NCBI GenBank assembly: GCA_024362935.1
Contig: JANCRA010000008.1
Coordinates: 28,762,557 to 28,826,556 of the forward strand
Source: Setophaga petechia
Lineage: Eukaryota > Chordata > Aves > Passeriformes > Parulidae
Length of the DNA: 64,000 bases
Reading direction: 5' to 3'
In this document: positions 35,590 through 47,672 of the stretch, piece by piece
How positions within the stretch are numbered: the first letter of the stretch is position 1
How the letters are laid out: every line of letters starts with the position of its first letter
The notes under the pieces: generated by a model
Seen by the model: only the letters and a program-made list of their open reading frames with translations
Databases searched by the model: none
Told to the model about the DNA's origin: nothing
Program-made: the position numbers and the translations under genes

Positions 35590-35900
35590 CTCTTCCAAAC
35601 GTTAGTTCAAAGACTGGTAGAGTTGGAACCCCGCTCTAATCAGGCCTTCCCATTTCCTTCTCCCACAAGAAATAAAAGAAAAACAAAACCAAGTCAAATT
35701 AAGTTGTTAAATGGTTTAAGGATTTGATATCTTTTGCTGTTAATTTAAAAGGCTGAGCTGCAGCTCATTTCTTTTCATCTTTATAGCAAAGCAGAGAGTG
35801 ACCCCAAGGGTCAGTGAGGATTATCTCTGTGTCTTTCCATTCCATCTTACGTTATTAGTTTACGCTGCAAATGAGAAACTGATGTCAGAAATATGCCAAA
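35590..35900. promoter_or_regulatory. Candidate conserved non-coding element with a 12-bp palindrome
   Basis: Four retained CpGs (aaaCGttag, cccCGctc, ttaCGtta, taCGctgc), a perfect palindrome GAGCTGCAGCTC at 35755-35766 and a GATA-like gattatc near 35819. It is not a recognised repeat. The call is inferred from composition and motif content. Confidence 0.28.
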
Positions 35901-38162
35901 CATTATTTATAAATATAGAAAAAGTCAAGGTGAAGTCTGATAGGTCTGTGGCTTAGCATGTAAAGGTCTCAAGAGCAATTAGTAATTAAGATATGTCCAC
36001 TGTAAGGTGGAACCTCTCATCTGAAGAACAGAAAATATTTTTTTAGAATGTTGGTAATTTACATGAAATACAACCCTGAAATGTCAAATGCTAATCATGA
36101 AATATATCAGAAATCCTATAATTTAAAAAATATATAATTATTAGAACAGTGTCTTAAGGTTAAGAGACGTACTGAAGTCATTACTAGTCTTAAGTTGACT
36201 GAAATTTATTAGGAAGTTACTTTAAATTTTTCCATATACTTTGTTTGATTTGCCTTAAAATAGTGGGATTTTTGCATTTTTTTCATAATGAAGAGTTTTA
36301 ATTGTACCAAAGTATTGTTAATGGTGTATAGAAAAGGAGGTGAACTTTCTCCATTAATGAAAAGCCATTCTAGTCTTTTGAGGGCTTTTAGTTAATTAGC
36401 ATTAGGACAAATGCCATATGATAAAACATTTTATTTTTACATTATCACAGAGGAGTGGAAACTATTCCTTATATTAATCATTGGAAGAACAATTAAAAAA
36501 TAGCCAAGGCAGAAGTTAAGATTCAAAATACTTCAAATAGAAATTTACTGCTAAGAAAGTGTGAGGGCAAAATAGCTATGATGCAATGATATTGGGGGAG
36601 AAGAAATTACTCTAGCATATCAAAATCCACTGAAATTTTACAATGTTGTATGAAATCTCATGCCTTTGTATCAGAGGTTTTATATAAAAGATGTGCATTT
36701 TTTTATGCTCATCACAAGATACTGGAAAGACGTGAAATACAAAAAATATGCTATGTTTAGGTGATACTGCTCTATACCATATTGCACTAATAAATCAGAA
36801 AGAATGAAGGTCACACATTTGAATAGAGATGCTCCATTTGTAGCACATCATACATTTTAACCCAGCCTCTAATGAAATCAGAAGTTAATGAAGTGCTGTG
36901 ACACAGAGAACGCATGTGCACGCACAGATATTCTCACAAGGGCTGATCATTAAGGCTAATCAGTAAATCAGGGATGTCATATACCCCACTTTTATTAAAG
37001 CAAAGAAACACAGCGTTCTGACCCTTAGCATCAGAAAATAATGAAATAAATTTTTTAAAAAAAGAAGAGACAGGTATCTCCAGCCAATCAAGTGACCAGG
37101 TCATTCATTCAAATTTCATTCCAGTGTGTTTCTCTCATCACCCCCATTTCTAGCCTAGATCAACCTGCACACAGAAAGAGTAACAGGTGCCTGTAGCATA
37201 ACTGACTAGAAACCTTTGTTATGCTTTAAATCCCATCTCGTGGAGCACTTAGTGTATCATGTGCACAGAAAAAATGTCTAACTTTGTAGATTTGTAAATT
37301 AATTTTGCTTTTACTTTGTTGTAATTATTCATTCTCTCCCCTTCCCTGTCTAGATGTGTTATCTCTAGGTTCCTGCACTGTAAACCAAGGAAAATCAAAT
37401 ATTCTAGGTTCAGAAGATCCAAAGATAGGAATGATCAACTGGGAATGGGGACAGAGATATAGAATTTCTTCACTCAGCTATGCTGCCAAAGCCAATGGCT
37501 CATGGCATTATACCTCAGGTATTCCTGGGTGCTTCAATGCACATTCCTCTTTCCAGGAAGGTTACAGTTGTTCCCCTGAACTTTAAGGATAATTTTATAA
37601 AATCTATTAATCCAGTTGTATTTGACAACACTACTACAACGAAGTTAAGGCAGACATAAACCATCAAAATTAATAAAATAAAGTAGTTTAATTTTGTTTT
37701 GTTTTCCAATGAAAACACATGGGAACAGGTAAAAAGAGATAAAAAGACAAGTGTGTTTGAGCTTAGAAGATTCTGTGAAGTCCACTAGGAATTCACCAGG
37801 TAATTTCACTTGAGGAGTGTGACAATAAGTTAATAAGTGAACACTATTCAAATTGTAAAATACATTTTAGCCTGAGATACTATAGACTTAATTGGCAGAG
37901 ACATAAGTGAGGACTGGCAGAAGGAGGCAGTGGGTCATCAGTATCTCAGCATTTAACTTTCAGGTGTCTCTTCAAGTGTGTTTATTAAACCCAAAGAACA
38001 TGTATACTGTCCAAAGGAAAATATGGTTAAAGCATCCAGCATGAAATCTATAGCTACATGAAAGTTCAGTTTGGAGATAGGGAATTTGTCTAAGTGCTGT
38101 TTATTTATCCAGGAACTTGGAAAGTTTAACTCAAATTATACATTATTCCCAGGGTAGCTCTT
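35901..38162. other. Unique AT-rich DNA, no gene seen
   Basis: Apart from the candidate block at 36885-37030, I recognise no gene or repeat. The 93-aa plus-strand frame at 37305-37586 and the minus-strand frames at 37515-37851 lack domains. Confidence 0.55.
36885..37030. promoter_or_regulatory. Candidate conserved non-coding element
   Basis: Contains aacgcatgtgcacgcac (36909-36925) and cagCGttc near 37012 with retained CpGs. Between them is a TAAT/ATTA-bearing stretch, ctgatcattaaggctaatc. It is a unique, non-repeat sequence and a low-confidence candidate enhancer. Confidence 0.2.
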
Positions 38163-38227
38163 TAGAGGATTTGGACTGATGATCCTAGTGGCCACCTTCC
38201 AACTCTGGATATTCTATGATTCTATGA
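38163..38227 (+). mobile_element. CR1 LINE 3'-tail fragment
   Basis: The short segment gaggatttggactgatgatc, then 'ccttccaactctggat', ends in a two-unit tail, attctatgattctatga, at 38209-38227. That is the typical CR1 terminus. Only about 65 bp are recognisable. The preceding 60 bp may be diverged CR1. Confidence 0.7.
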
Positions 38228-41021
38228 AAATTATGAAGAGAATAGAAACAAATGGAAATCAGTTGCTTTTAGTTTAAGTATCACTCTGAAGAACACTTAA
38301 GATTAAAAATGTCTTCAATACACACCCAAATGTCTCTCAATGTTGCTTGAAAAGGAACAAAGTGGAGTAGGCCTTTCCCTGTCCCTCAGGATTTAAGAGA
38401 GCTCCTGAGTCAGCATTAGCACTATACATTTTGGTAACAATAAAGTGAGACAAGAACAGGTAATCAGTAGTATACAGTGCTGTACAAATTGCCACCTTAC
38501 AAGTGAGGCTGAAGAGCTCTCCCAGAGTAGATGATTTATCAGATTACATCTCATTACCTGTTACACCCACTGTCTTATACAGCAAGTTTCTTCAAATTCC
38601 TTGTATCACTGTAGTGAAGAGATATCTCTTCACTCTGGCAAACTGTACTGAAAGTCCATCAAAAGCATTGGTGAGTTCATTGAGACTAAGTTGGAGGCTT
38701 GATATTTTTGAAGGACTTAGACAATGGGCATACTGGAGCATACAGTCACCCCAGGACACCTTTGTAGCTCTAGTATGTGTTGGTTTACTCTTTGAAGCTC
38801 CAACTTCTTTGCAAAGCCGACTATAAGCCTTCCCCATAGTCAGAGAAACAACAGTTAGTAGAATCTTCAAGTGTTTTTCATTTGGGTCATCTCCTAGTCA
38901 AAGCAATCCCAAAAAGCTTGGAGGAGTGACTGATAAAGAAAGAATTTGCACTCTGTGTGAGCAAAAGTTTCCTGGCCCTTCAAGATGCCTAATAAGAATC
39001 GCTGGATTAAATGTCTAGAAGGAGATGGTGGCACAAGAAATTTATTATGACAGAAAAGTTTAATCCAAAGTTCAGGATATAAAGATGCACAGAATTAAAA
39101 CAGTTTCTGGAAGATTGCATTTGAAATGGACTGTATTATGACTTAACTATCATATCAAGAAAAATAATGAGGGCTCTTATGTTAGGCTGTAAGTACATCC
39201 AAATTTGCTGGAAGAACCCAGCTGCTTGCCTCATTCATTATGTCACAGAGAATACCATAAGCAGCTATGGCACCTCTGTGTGTCACAGTCTCTTTTACAA
39301 GGAAAGAAGACTTCTAGGAAAGTTTTTGTGACGTCTTCTTGTATTCATTACAATGCAATTTTCCTCTGTGTACTAATGTTTTAAATATAGTTATTTTAAA
39401 TGAAAAAAATAATCACAGTCCTACATTTCAAACTGATCAAGCTCCTATATAGTCAATCTAATGGATTTTTGAAATTTTTTGATCAGTTTAATTCTTAGAA
39501 TCGAACCTAGATCAATAAGTATTCACAGCTGGTTGAAAAGCAGTTAGCTATCAACTAATAAATAAAAGCACTGTGGAGCAAGAATAAAATCAGTAAGTTT
39601 GAAACCATGCATCACAACTGCTCAACACACAGAACAATATTCACTTTGCTTGTCACTGCATGCTTATGCACTGCACAGAAAAGAACATACAGATCGTCAT
39701 TCACACATATTTTCACTTCCCCATATGTAGCACATACAGTATAGTCCTCAAAAAGTTTCTGAATTTATTTAACATGTAAGGATTTTCCTGTGTGAATCTG
39801 TTTGCGAGTTGTGAGCATTCTATGACTTTCCATGTAATATTATTTATTCAGAGTATTAGGAAAAAAATTACAAGGTAGTCTATATTTTATCTTTTGGGCA
39901 TTTAAAGTGTGTCCAGTCATCAGGAGAAAGCCCAATTGGTTTCATGATTTATCAGCCTCTGTATGTCAGTCACATACCCACAAGACAATAGCATGAATTG
40001 AAATTTGCACAGGCTGTCTATATATTATGCTGCTGTGAGTAAATTTATATTTTAGGAAAGTATATACTCCTACCTGCATTTAAAACAGAGACAAAACTCA
40101 TACTGATTTCCATGAGAAAAAACTTGGATCAATGACTAAGATTTTCAATACCTGAATTTAAGTTTCTAAAACCAATATTCAGTCATATAAAGAAACTGCC
40201 TGATTTTCAGAACTACAGAGTTCCAGAAACCACTTGTTGAGATTTAAAGTTTTGTGAGCTCTTTTTTTTTAAATAGAACAGGTCATGTATTTGTGTATTA
40301 AGGGGTGGACTTTAAGGATCTAAATTTAGGCTCCTATTTTAAAAATTCTTGGCCTAGAAGTTTTGGAGATATTTTGTTTCACACATTATTGATACAGTGG
40401 TTCAGGAGGTGAGATGAATTTTGTAGCCTACATTACCACCCTAGTTGTCACCAATGGTCTTTTTCAATTGTGTCAGCCAAATATATTTACTTGTGTCTGC
40501 CTTTAGTACAAGTTATTCAGGTCACAATTCTAAAATAAATTAGTAAAAATTAATTTATACTGAATTTATTTATACTAAAATTTATACTAATTTATTACAA
40601 TAAATTAGTAAAAAATAATGGTGCTTTTTCATATTAAAAAAATATATTTCAATATTAACTATATCAGCTTTTATCCCTGCACATGCTCTGAGGAGTTTTG
40701 CTCCTCTAATGTTCCCATACATGTATATCATTACTCACAGGTTTCATTCTCTACACATACGCCCCACTCTTTATATCTAAATGAATATTAATATTGAAAA
40801 CCATATTGGGATTGCTACAGAGAAAATTACAAGAATTTTATCCAAAATGTGTATCATTAATATATGTTATATTCTGTAAAAGGTGCTCCTTCCTGTCTTT
40901 CAGATGGAAAATCTTAAAGAATCAAAAAGAAGTAAAACTGCTTACAAATATAGACCAGAAATAGCTTAAAAATATAAAATTATGAGGTACTATAGTGAAA
41001 GTATGTGAATGTTTGGAAAAA
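38228..41021. other. Unique AT-rich DNA, no gene seen
   Basis: Open frames on both strands overlap at 38503-38870 (107 aa plus, 92 aa minus) without recognisable domains. An AT-rich run with interleaved direct and inverted copies of taaattagtaaaa / atactaattta occupies 40534-40615. No gene is seen. Confidence 0.55.
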
Positions 41022-41682
41022 TCACAGAATCAAAGAATCAGCTGACTTGAAAAGGACCCACAAGGATCGTCGAGTCCAACTCCTGACCCTGCACGGGACA
41101 CCCCAAGAGTCACACCATGTGCCCAAGAGCAGTGTCCAAACACTTCTTGAACTCTGTCAGGCTGGTCCTGTGACCACTCCCCTGAGGAGCCTCTTCTAGT
41201 GCCCAACCACCCCCTGAGGGAAGAACTTTTCCTGATATCCTATCTAAACCTCCCCTGACCTAACTTCAGGCCATTCCCTCAGGTCCTGTCACAGAGAAGA
41301 GATCAGTGCCTGCTGCTCCTCTTTCCCTCACAGGGAAGTTATAACTGCAATGAAGTTTCTCCTCAGCCTCCTCCAGGCAGCACAGACCAAATCACCTCAG
41401 CTACTCCTTATACAGCTTCCCCTTTACCATCTTCATAGCCTTCCTTTGGATACTCTCAAATAGTTTAATGAGTCTAATAGTTCAACAATAATATCTTTCT
41501 TATATTGCGGTGTCCAAAATTGCCTGCAGCACTTGAGGAGAGGCTGCACTAGTGCAAAACTGGAGTAGGACAATCCCCTCCCTTGACTAGCTGGTGACCC
41601 ACCCCAGAACACACTGCTGACTCATATTCAACTTTTGGTCAGCCAGGATCCCCAGGTTGCTTTCTGCAGCCTGACTTTTGTT
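41022..41682 (-). mobile_element. CR1 LINE fragment, about 660 bp (CR1-J-like)
   Basis: The plus strand is the complement of a long CR1 3' portion. It starts cacagaatcaaagaatcagc, then 'gtccaactcctgaccctgcac', 'acaccatgtgcccaagagc', 'cttcttgaactctgtcaggctggtcctgtgacc', 'cctgatatcctatctaaacctcccctgacc', 'cctttggatactctcaaatag', 'tttcttatattgcggtgtccaaaattgc', 'ggagtaggacaatcccctcccttgac', 'cacactgctgactcatattcaac' and 'ccccaggttgctttctgcag'. Around 41590-41620 two short segments present in related copies seem to be missing. The flavour matches CR1-J, as I remember it from passerines. The element points leftwards, and its 3' end is at 41022. Confidence 0.95.
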
Positions 41683-42619
41683 ATTAATTATAGAAATTTG
41701 CAATTATAAATATACAAATAAATATGTTCCAGTTGCTGTCTTCAGTTTTTTAGATTTTTCCTTCTGACTAGAATATTTTTAAGCCATATTTCTACACAGC
41801 GATGAGTTTAGCTGTTTTTAAATATGAGGAGGTGGTTAGGGCAAGAATAAGAACCTGAGAGCCTAAGAGTCTGTGTTCCGAGACACAACATTTTGGAAAA
41901 AATAAAAAAAAAAAGGTTTTATTGTGAAGAACAGAGAAATGTATAAATTAGCACAGAATTTTATACTTCACAATCCCTCACATTTGATATTTTATTTGTA
42001 ATAGCATTTTTAATAATGAGTCCTTATTTGCAGACAGAGTTTGTATGTGTAGTAAGCTGGCTCAATTCATAAGAATATATTGAATATTTGCATCAAATAC
42101 ACAATTTTTAATATGTATTATGATGTTTGATTTCTTAATAGCAAATGGAGAATGTGTACATGGTAAGACAATATTCAAGACAAAAAATATAGACTGCTTT
42201 AGCTGAGAAACATTTCATACTTCAAGTATCTGTATCCCAAACTCAAGGTGAATTACAACAATGATATTTCATATGCCTTTTCACAGTCAGGTGGTAACTT
42301 TGCAATTCTCTTATGACAGAAGGATAGCTGAAATTTCTTTTCACCAGAAGTATTTAAAATCAGTGAAAAAGTGGGCTCTTCTGATTGTTCCATAAAATTG
42401 AGGTACAAATGTTCAAATGTAGATCAAATCTATCAGAAACACTTGGGTCTGAAAATACTTTTTGATTAAAAAAAATTCTTTACAAAAAGTAAATTAATGA
42501 AAAAAAATCATTATCAATTTATTGTTTGGTTTCAGCTGCTGAAAATGCAAATTCAGTCTAAAGGGTTGAATTGGTGAGTTACTGATGAGACTGTGGAGCC
42601 TCCATTTAGGGAATTTGGC
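41683..42619. other. AT-rich unique DNA, no gene seen
   Basis: Contains A-runs at 41900-41915. I recognise no gene, repeat family or RNA. Confidence 0.6.
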
Positions 42620-42712
42620 TGGACACAACCCTGAGTCATCTGATCCATATTGACCCTTAGGCAACTTCCAGAGGTCCTTTACAATCTAAATTTTTCTGTG
42701 ATTCTGAAACTG
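42620..42712 (+). mobile_element. Diverged CR1 LINE 3'-end fragment
   Basis: A weakly preserved CR1 end: 'ggctggacacaaccctgagtcatctgatcc', 'gacccttaggcaacttccagaggtcctttacaatctaaa', ending ttctgtgattctg at 42700-42712. The terminal octamer and 'cttccagaggtcc' support the call. The rest is diverged. Confidence 0.6.
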
Positions 42713-44987
42713 CTCTTTCTCTCTTCAATACCAAAATGCAATTTCCAACTAATTATAGAGAAATTTGCAAAGTTTATGTATTTTCTGAATATGCTGTAGT
42801 TTATGGATCCAGCTATTTCTTTGATGTCTTTGCTCTACAAAACCAGAAAAGAAATCATATCTTTGGCAATGCTTTGAAGGTTTTTTTCTTCTGAAGAGAA
42901 ACTGCTTTATGAGACTCTCTGGACAAACTTCTCTGAGGAGAGCAGAGACTAAATGAACAGCCTAAAGCAGCAATCAACTGAATCAACAAACTAATAGCAG
43001 CAATCATTTCCCACAAGGACATTTCTTCTATAGCACAAAGGATACTTAGATGTGTAAAGATAATGAAAAGGAAGACTCATCATTTAGCACAGACTCCTGA
43101 GTAATACTTTCACTGAAAAACAGCAGAGTCATTGCCATATGAGAATGGATTACATTCACTAAATATATTTAAAATCCCTAGACTGATAGGAGTACATCAT
43201 ATTCCCCTTCCTGTTTTCTACATCTCTGAAAAAAGGCAACAAGACTTCCAGAGAGCTGTTCCATGCCTTGACCTTAAATACTGTGCCATTTTTGGACTCC
43301 AGTTCAAAGGTTCATTGCACAGCTTTGCCAAACTTACATACGACAAAAGCTGACCTTTTGAATCCCCGTGTGAATTCCTAGACCACCAAAAATGTGAAAA
43401 AAATCTAACAATTTCATGTGGGTTTCTCTCAACAATTTTTAGCTAATATGTTTCATCTTATATTTACCACAGGTTGGTTGGGTATGTTGACAATTACAGT
43501 TATTATATATCTATTAATTAAACTAATGGATATGTCTGAATTCTTAGAGCAGAGAACAAATAAAAACTCAAAGACTCCATCAGGAGCCAGCCATAAACTT
43601 GGGTTGAGTGTTTTGCAAAAATCACTTCGTCCCAACTTTGTCTCTGTAACTTGAATTTGTGGCTAGTAGGACATCTTTTTTTCCTGTCGTTGGTGAATTT
43701 TAAAAGATGGTGCATTCCCTCACTTTTTAAACTGTCTGGAAGTTGGGTTCGTTTACATCTACCTTCTTATTATTTGACTAGAGCAGCATTTCCTGCTTAG
43801 GCTTTAAGGAGTGTTTGCTTTATCCACGTTCACATGTGTCTGCCTATACAGTAAATGTTTCCATCATGGTGGAGACAATTTCCAAACATTCATGTTTGAA
43901 AAAAGAAAAAACCCAAATGGAACCTATGCTAATATTACAGATGTATTTTCAAGTGTAGTCTAACCCACTCAATTGCTTTTCAGTCAATGAGTAAGTAAAT
44001 CACCAGATGTATCACTAGGCTACCAGGTATTGATTTGCTTGCTAACTTAACTCACAGTAAATGAAGGTTGGCCTTGAGTTGGAGATCAGGGACTATTTTT
44101 TTCTGTACATCTCTAGAGTCAAGATCCATTCTTCAGCCATTAAAATGTGTGAAATAAGCTAGTAAATAGTAAGAAAATATAAAATAAATAAATACATACT
44201 TGCAATGGAAGCATATGAAGGACAACATTGAGGCAACCCAAAACTTGCAACCCTGTATGAGGCTGTGGATACTAGTATACTTTTTGTGCATAGTATTACA
44301 GTTTTTCCTGATGGAAAACTACCATCAACATTAGATCAAGCCTTATAATGGCACCACATTCAAAGTACTTAATTTGAGAGTCCTCTGGAGTCCCAATTCA
44401 GAGGTCACCCCTGCCATTTCAAAGGAGAATGCTACAGGGACATCAAACAGAGAATCCATTCCCAGCAACAAATATTTAATGCATTCTACTAGTCCGTGTT
44501 TAATGTGTAGCTGTAGCCTACAGAATTTTAAAATAAAACAAAACCATGCATTACACTTTTGGAAACAGAAAGTTATTCATGGTCTTTTCCCTGTAATTTT
44601 TCTGGTCTTCAGATGCTGGCAGCTGAGAAACATATACTGTTCCTTTCAGCTGCATAACTCTCCTTCTAGCGATTAATTACTTAGATACTTCGGAATAAAT
44701 AGGATGTAAAGAAATACCTAACAAAAGCCTAATGCATCTCCAATGATGGAACCCAGTGCTATGCCCGAGATGAATATCCTTTTCAATTTTTTTTTGAAAG
44801 ACAAGCAGATTATTCAAAATTATGGCAATCAGATACTGGCAGAGAAGAAAAATAGCGATATGCTGAACAGAAACCACTTAAATGCTGCAAGTCTTGATAA
44901 TATAATATTTCCACAACTGTTTCTGTTTAAAACTAATAAAAATAAACATAAAACATTCCCTTCTCCTCCTATCAAATTCATTACTTT
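42713..44987. other. Unique AT-rich DNA, no gene seen
   Basis: Short open frames at 43132-43353, 43418-43654 and 44374-44676 (plus) are unrecognised. No repeat or RNA gene is seen. Confidence 0.55.
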
Positions 44988-45290
44988 GAGCGACAAAATG
45001 ACAAAATGATTAGCTGTTAATAAGGCCCTGGTTTAAAAGATTGACTGACATTGCATTACTCATTTAATTTCCGCTTCTCCTAGGTTTTTTTTTTCCTTCC
45101 TCCAAGCACAGAGGGAATTAATATTATCACATCAAAGGCTTCCCTCTAAATGGGGGAGAAAAATCATTTAAAAGGACAGAGGCTGTGATTATTCAAACTA
45201 GGTTATTTGCACCTTGTATATATAACGATATCATGGTACAACTTCATTTTGTTCAAATTGCTGTCAGTCACTAATAGAAGAAATTTGCTT
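44988..45290. promoter_or_regulatory. Candidate conserved non-coding element with a TCF/LEF-like site
   Basis: Unique sequence with four CpGs (gagCGaca, ttcCGctt, taaCGata, ttcCGttt). It has homeodomain cores (gattagctgttaataagg near 45007-45024) and the phrase cacatcaaagg (45128-45138), which matches the TCF/LEF core ATCAAAG. Further ATTA cores lie at 45118-45126. No repeat match is known to me. It is one of the better candidate enhancers in the window, still by inference only. Confidence 0.3.
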
Positions 45291-45861
45291 CCGTTTTATC
45301 AGTGCTATTGTGTTCAGTCAGATTTGTGGGTGTAGGATGGGGAGTTCAGACTGGGCATTAAACATGAAATCTGATAAGAGGGATATGAGGAACAGGGAGT
45401 AAGGAAGGTACAGAGCAAAGGAAGATTGATTGTGAATCCAGCATTCACAATGCAAATGCCTCCCCACCCCACCTTCCTTCATGATTTTCTTCCCTCTCTC
45501 TGCGTGTTGTTTTTATTTAAAGACACAGATACAACCACACACTAAAGTGCAAGCATGAGCCTCTGTGGAATATGAGATTTAGCAATATAACTGTGCTCTG
45601 GTGATTTTATTTCCTTTCACTTTGATTCCTGACAGACAAATTATTCTAGGGATGATTTAACACCTAAAGATGTATGTCATATTCCATAAAATAGTTGTAT
45701 CAGTGGGAAAAATTATGAGTGGCACAACCCCTGGCCTAGCAACATCCAATGATCTATCAGTGCTTAACTCTTGGCAGATTGAAGTATTCCCCTCCCTAAC
45801 TGTAACTGTGTTAGGGCTTGCATGACAAACAGTCCACTTGTCAAATATTTATCCTTCCTCC

Positions 45862-45945
45862 TAAAAAAAAAAAGAAAAGGAAAAAAGAAAGGGGCGGGGG
45901 GGGAGGGGGGTGGAGGGAGAGGGAAAATAAAAAAAAAAGATTGAC
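45862..45945 (+). repeat. Purine tract with a strong G-quadruplex motif
   Basis: An A/G-only tract contains five G runs close together: GGGG (45891-45894), eight G (45896-45903), six G (45905-45910), GGG (45915-45917) and GGG (45921-45923), joined by loops of 1-4 bases. This satisfies the G3+N1-7 quadruplex rule with room to spare. The G core is flanked by A-runs on both sides. The 80-aa minus-strand open frame across it is a Pro/Phe low-complexity artefact. Confidence 0.88.
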
Positions 45946-46019
45946 TAGGATAAGGAGGGGGAATATAAGTGGTAAAAGACCAACCACAGCATGAAATATG
46001 AAACATAAATCACTGGGGT

Positions 46020-46250
46020 CAGGGACAGCAGGGGAACTTGGTTACTAAGGCTCCAGATGGATTAAATAATGCACATCCTGAGGGAGGGTGGGAAGGCGAG
46101 CACTAAAATAATAACAGAACAGAATGCTCCTGTGTCGAAAGGTTTGAAGACAAGCCTTGTTAATTCAGAAAACAGCAGAGTTAAATTAGCCCAGGTCCCT
46201 GTGAAAAGTAGAGTTACATATTGTGCAGAGAGATAAATTTTCACCCACTC
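46020..46250. promoter_or_regulatory. Candidate conserved non-coding element
   Basis: A unique block just right of the G-rich tract, with two CpGs (aaggCGagc, tgtCGaaag), a gattaaataatg homeodomain-like stretch near 46059-46070, and 'ccttgttaattcag'. It matches no repeat. The candidate is low confidence. Confidence 0.2.
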
Positions 46251-47582
46251 TCTCCAATAAACTGGTCACTGACAGGTGACTGCTGTGAGTAGTTCATTAA
46301 AATGTCCAATTCATGAGAGACTTTCAAAATTTATAATGCTTCCTATAGACAACAGGGTCAAGTTCAATGAGAAAGGAAGAGAGCAAAGTAACTAAAGGAA
46401 TTATTCACTAATTACCTTTTAAACACATTTGCAATTTTTTTTCCAACAAGTATTAACTTGCTTTTAATGCCTCTGGGTTTATGGCTTTAAATCAGAGAAA
46501 GAGATCAGAGTTCAGCACACATCCCTGTTTTCATTGTCCTCTGGATGGAAGATTTTTGAACATGTAAAACCATGTGCTAAAGCCCTCAGAGTAAATGATT
46601 TTAGAAATATAGGATCAGACGTTTAGCAGGGAATGGAAGAGTGATGACAATTTTAATTAGCTTTCATTTACCTGTAAGCCAAGAATATATACTGAAGTTC
46701 AGTAATTATGGGTGGAGTGGATAGTATTGTATATTACAAAAAATTACCGGACACCTATTAAAAAGCATATAATGACTTTATTGTGTTATCAGAGATGGAA
46801 TATCTTTCCCTAATGAGAAAAGGTGAATTTCTTTCCAAAATTTCAGCCATAATAGTTATCCTATTCCAGAAATATTCTAAAATTTCAATGTGTTTTATAT
46901 AAGCATATGTACAAATGTATATCCTATAAGACTTAGAGCAAGGAGAATGGCATGAAAACAGTGCATGGCATTTGTTTCCTTTTGAAAATCTTCCTTGAAA
47001 ATCACCAGAGTAAAGATTTATCTTTACACACATTGCATGGTAACCTGGGCATGCTCATCTATGCCAATGGATGAGTAGGACTTTTCCTGAAATTGTAGCT
47101 TTAGGCTGCTGCCAACTGGGTCAGGTTGGCTTTGCCATCTGCAAAGCCTTCTAGCATAGAGTTTAGTCCTGGTCTTAGTCCACACAGAGATGACAATTAT
47201 TGCTACCTGTTTCCCCATTAACTCATCCTTGAATCCTGAGAAGACATAAAACTCAGAAACCTTTTGTTTCTAATTGTCACTACAAGAGGAATATAGTCTG
47301 GGATAGTTTTGACTATGTCTTTCTTTGGACTGTCTTCTGAAGGAAAGTAGTGGTGGGCTGTTAGAACACAAGGGTTGACAGGGTGACATGAGGGAGGGGG
47401 CAACTGATTGATTCAAGTGGGTGGCAGAGTCCTTTATAGTCAAAAGAACAGGGAAAGATTATTAATTGAAAATTATGAGAAATAAGGGAGAAGTATGAAT
47501 GACTCAACAGAAGGTTGGAGAAGGATCCCAGAAGCATCAGCAGAAAATCTCAGAAAGACAAAGACAAAATGTGGTTTAGTTG
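46251..47582. other. Unique AT-rich DNA, no gene seen
   Basis: Minus-strand frames at 46758-47033, 47024-47218 and 47218-47403 lie end to end but in unrelated frames. None shows a domain, and I see no splice-consistent arrangement. I recognise no repeats. Confidence 0.5.
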
Positions 47583-47672
47583 ATGGGAAGGTTAAGTTAT
47601 AGGTTGGACTAGATGATCGTAATGGCCCTTTCCAAGCTAGTTCATTCTGTGATAGATTCTGTGATTCTGTAA
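47583..47672 (+). mobile_element. CR1 LINE 3'-end fragment
   Basis: The sequence 'ataggttggactagatgatcgtaatggccctttccaagc' leads into a three-unit degenerate tail, cattctgtgatagattctgtgattctgta, which is typical of CR1. Only about 90 bp are preserved. The element points rightwards. Confidence 0.82.

Noticed and set aside
45764..46006. 80-aa minus-strand frame rich in Pro and Phe
   Set aside because: A translation artefact of the G-rich/A-rich tract.
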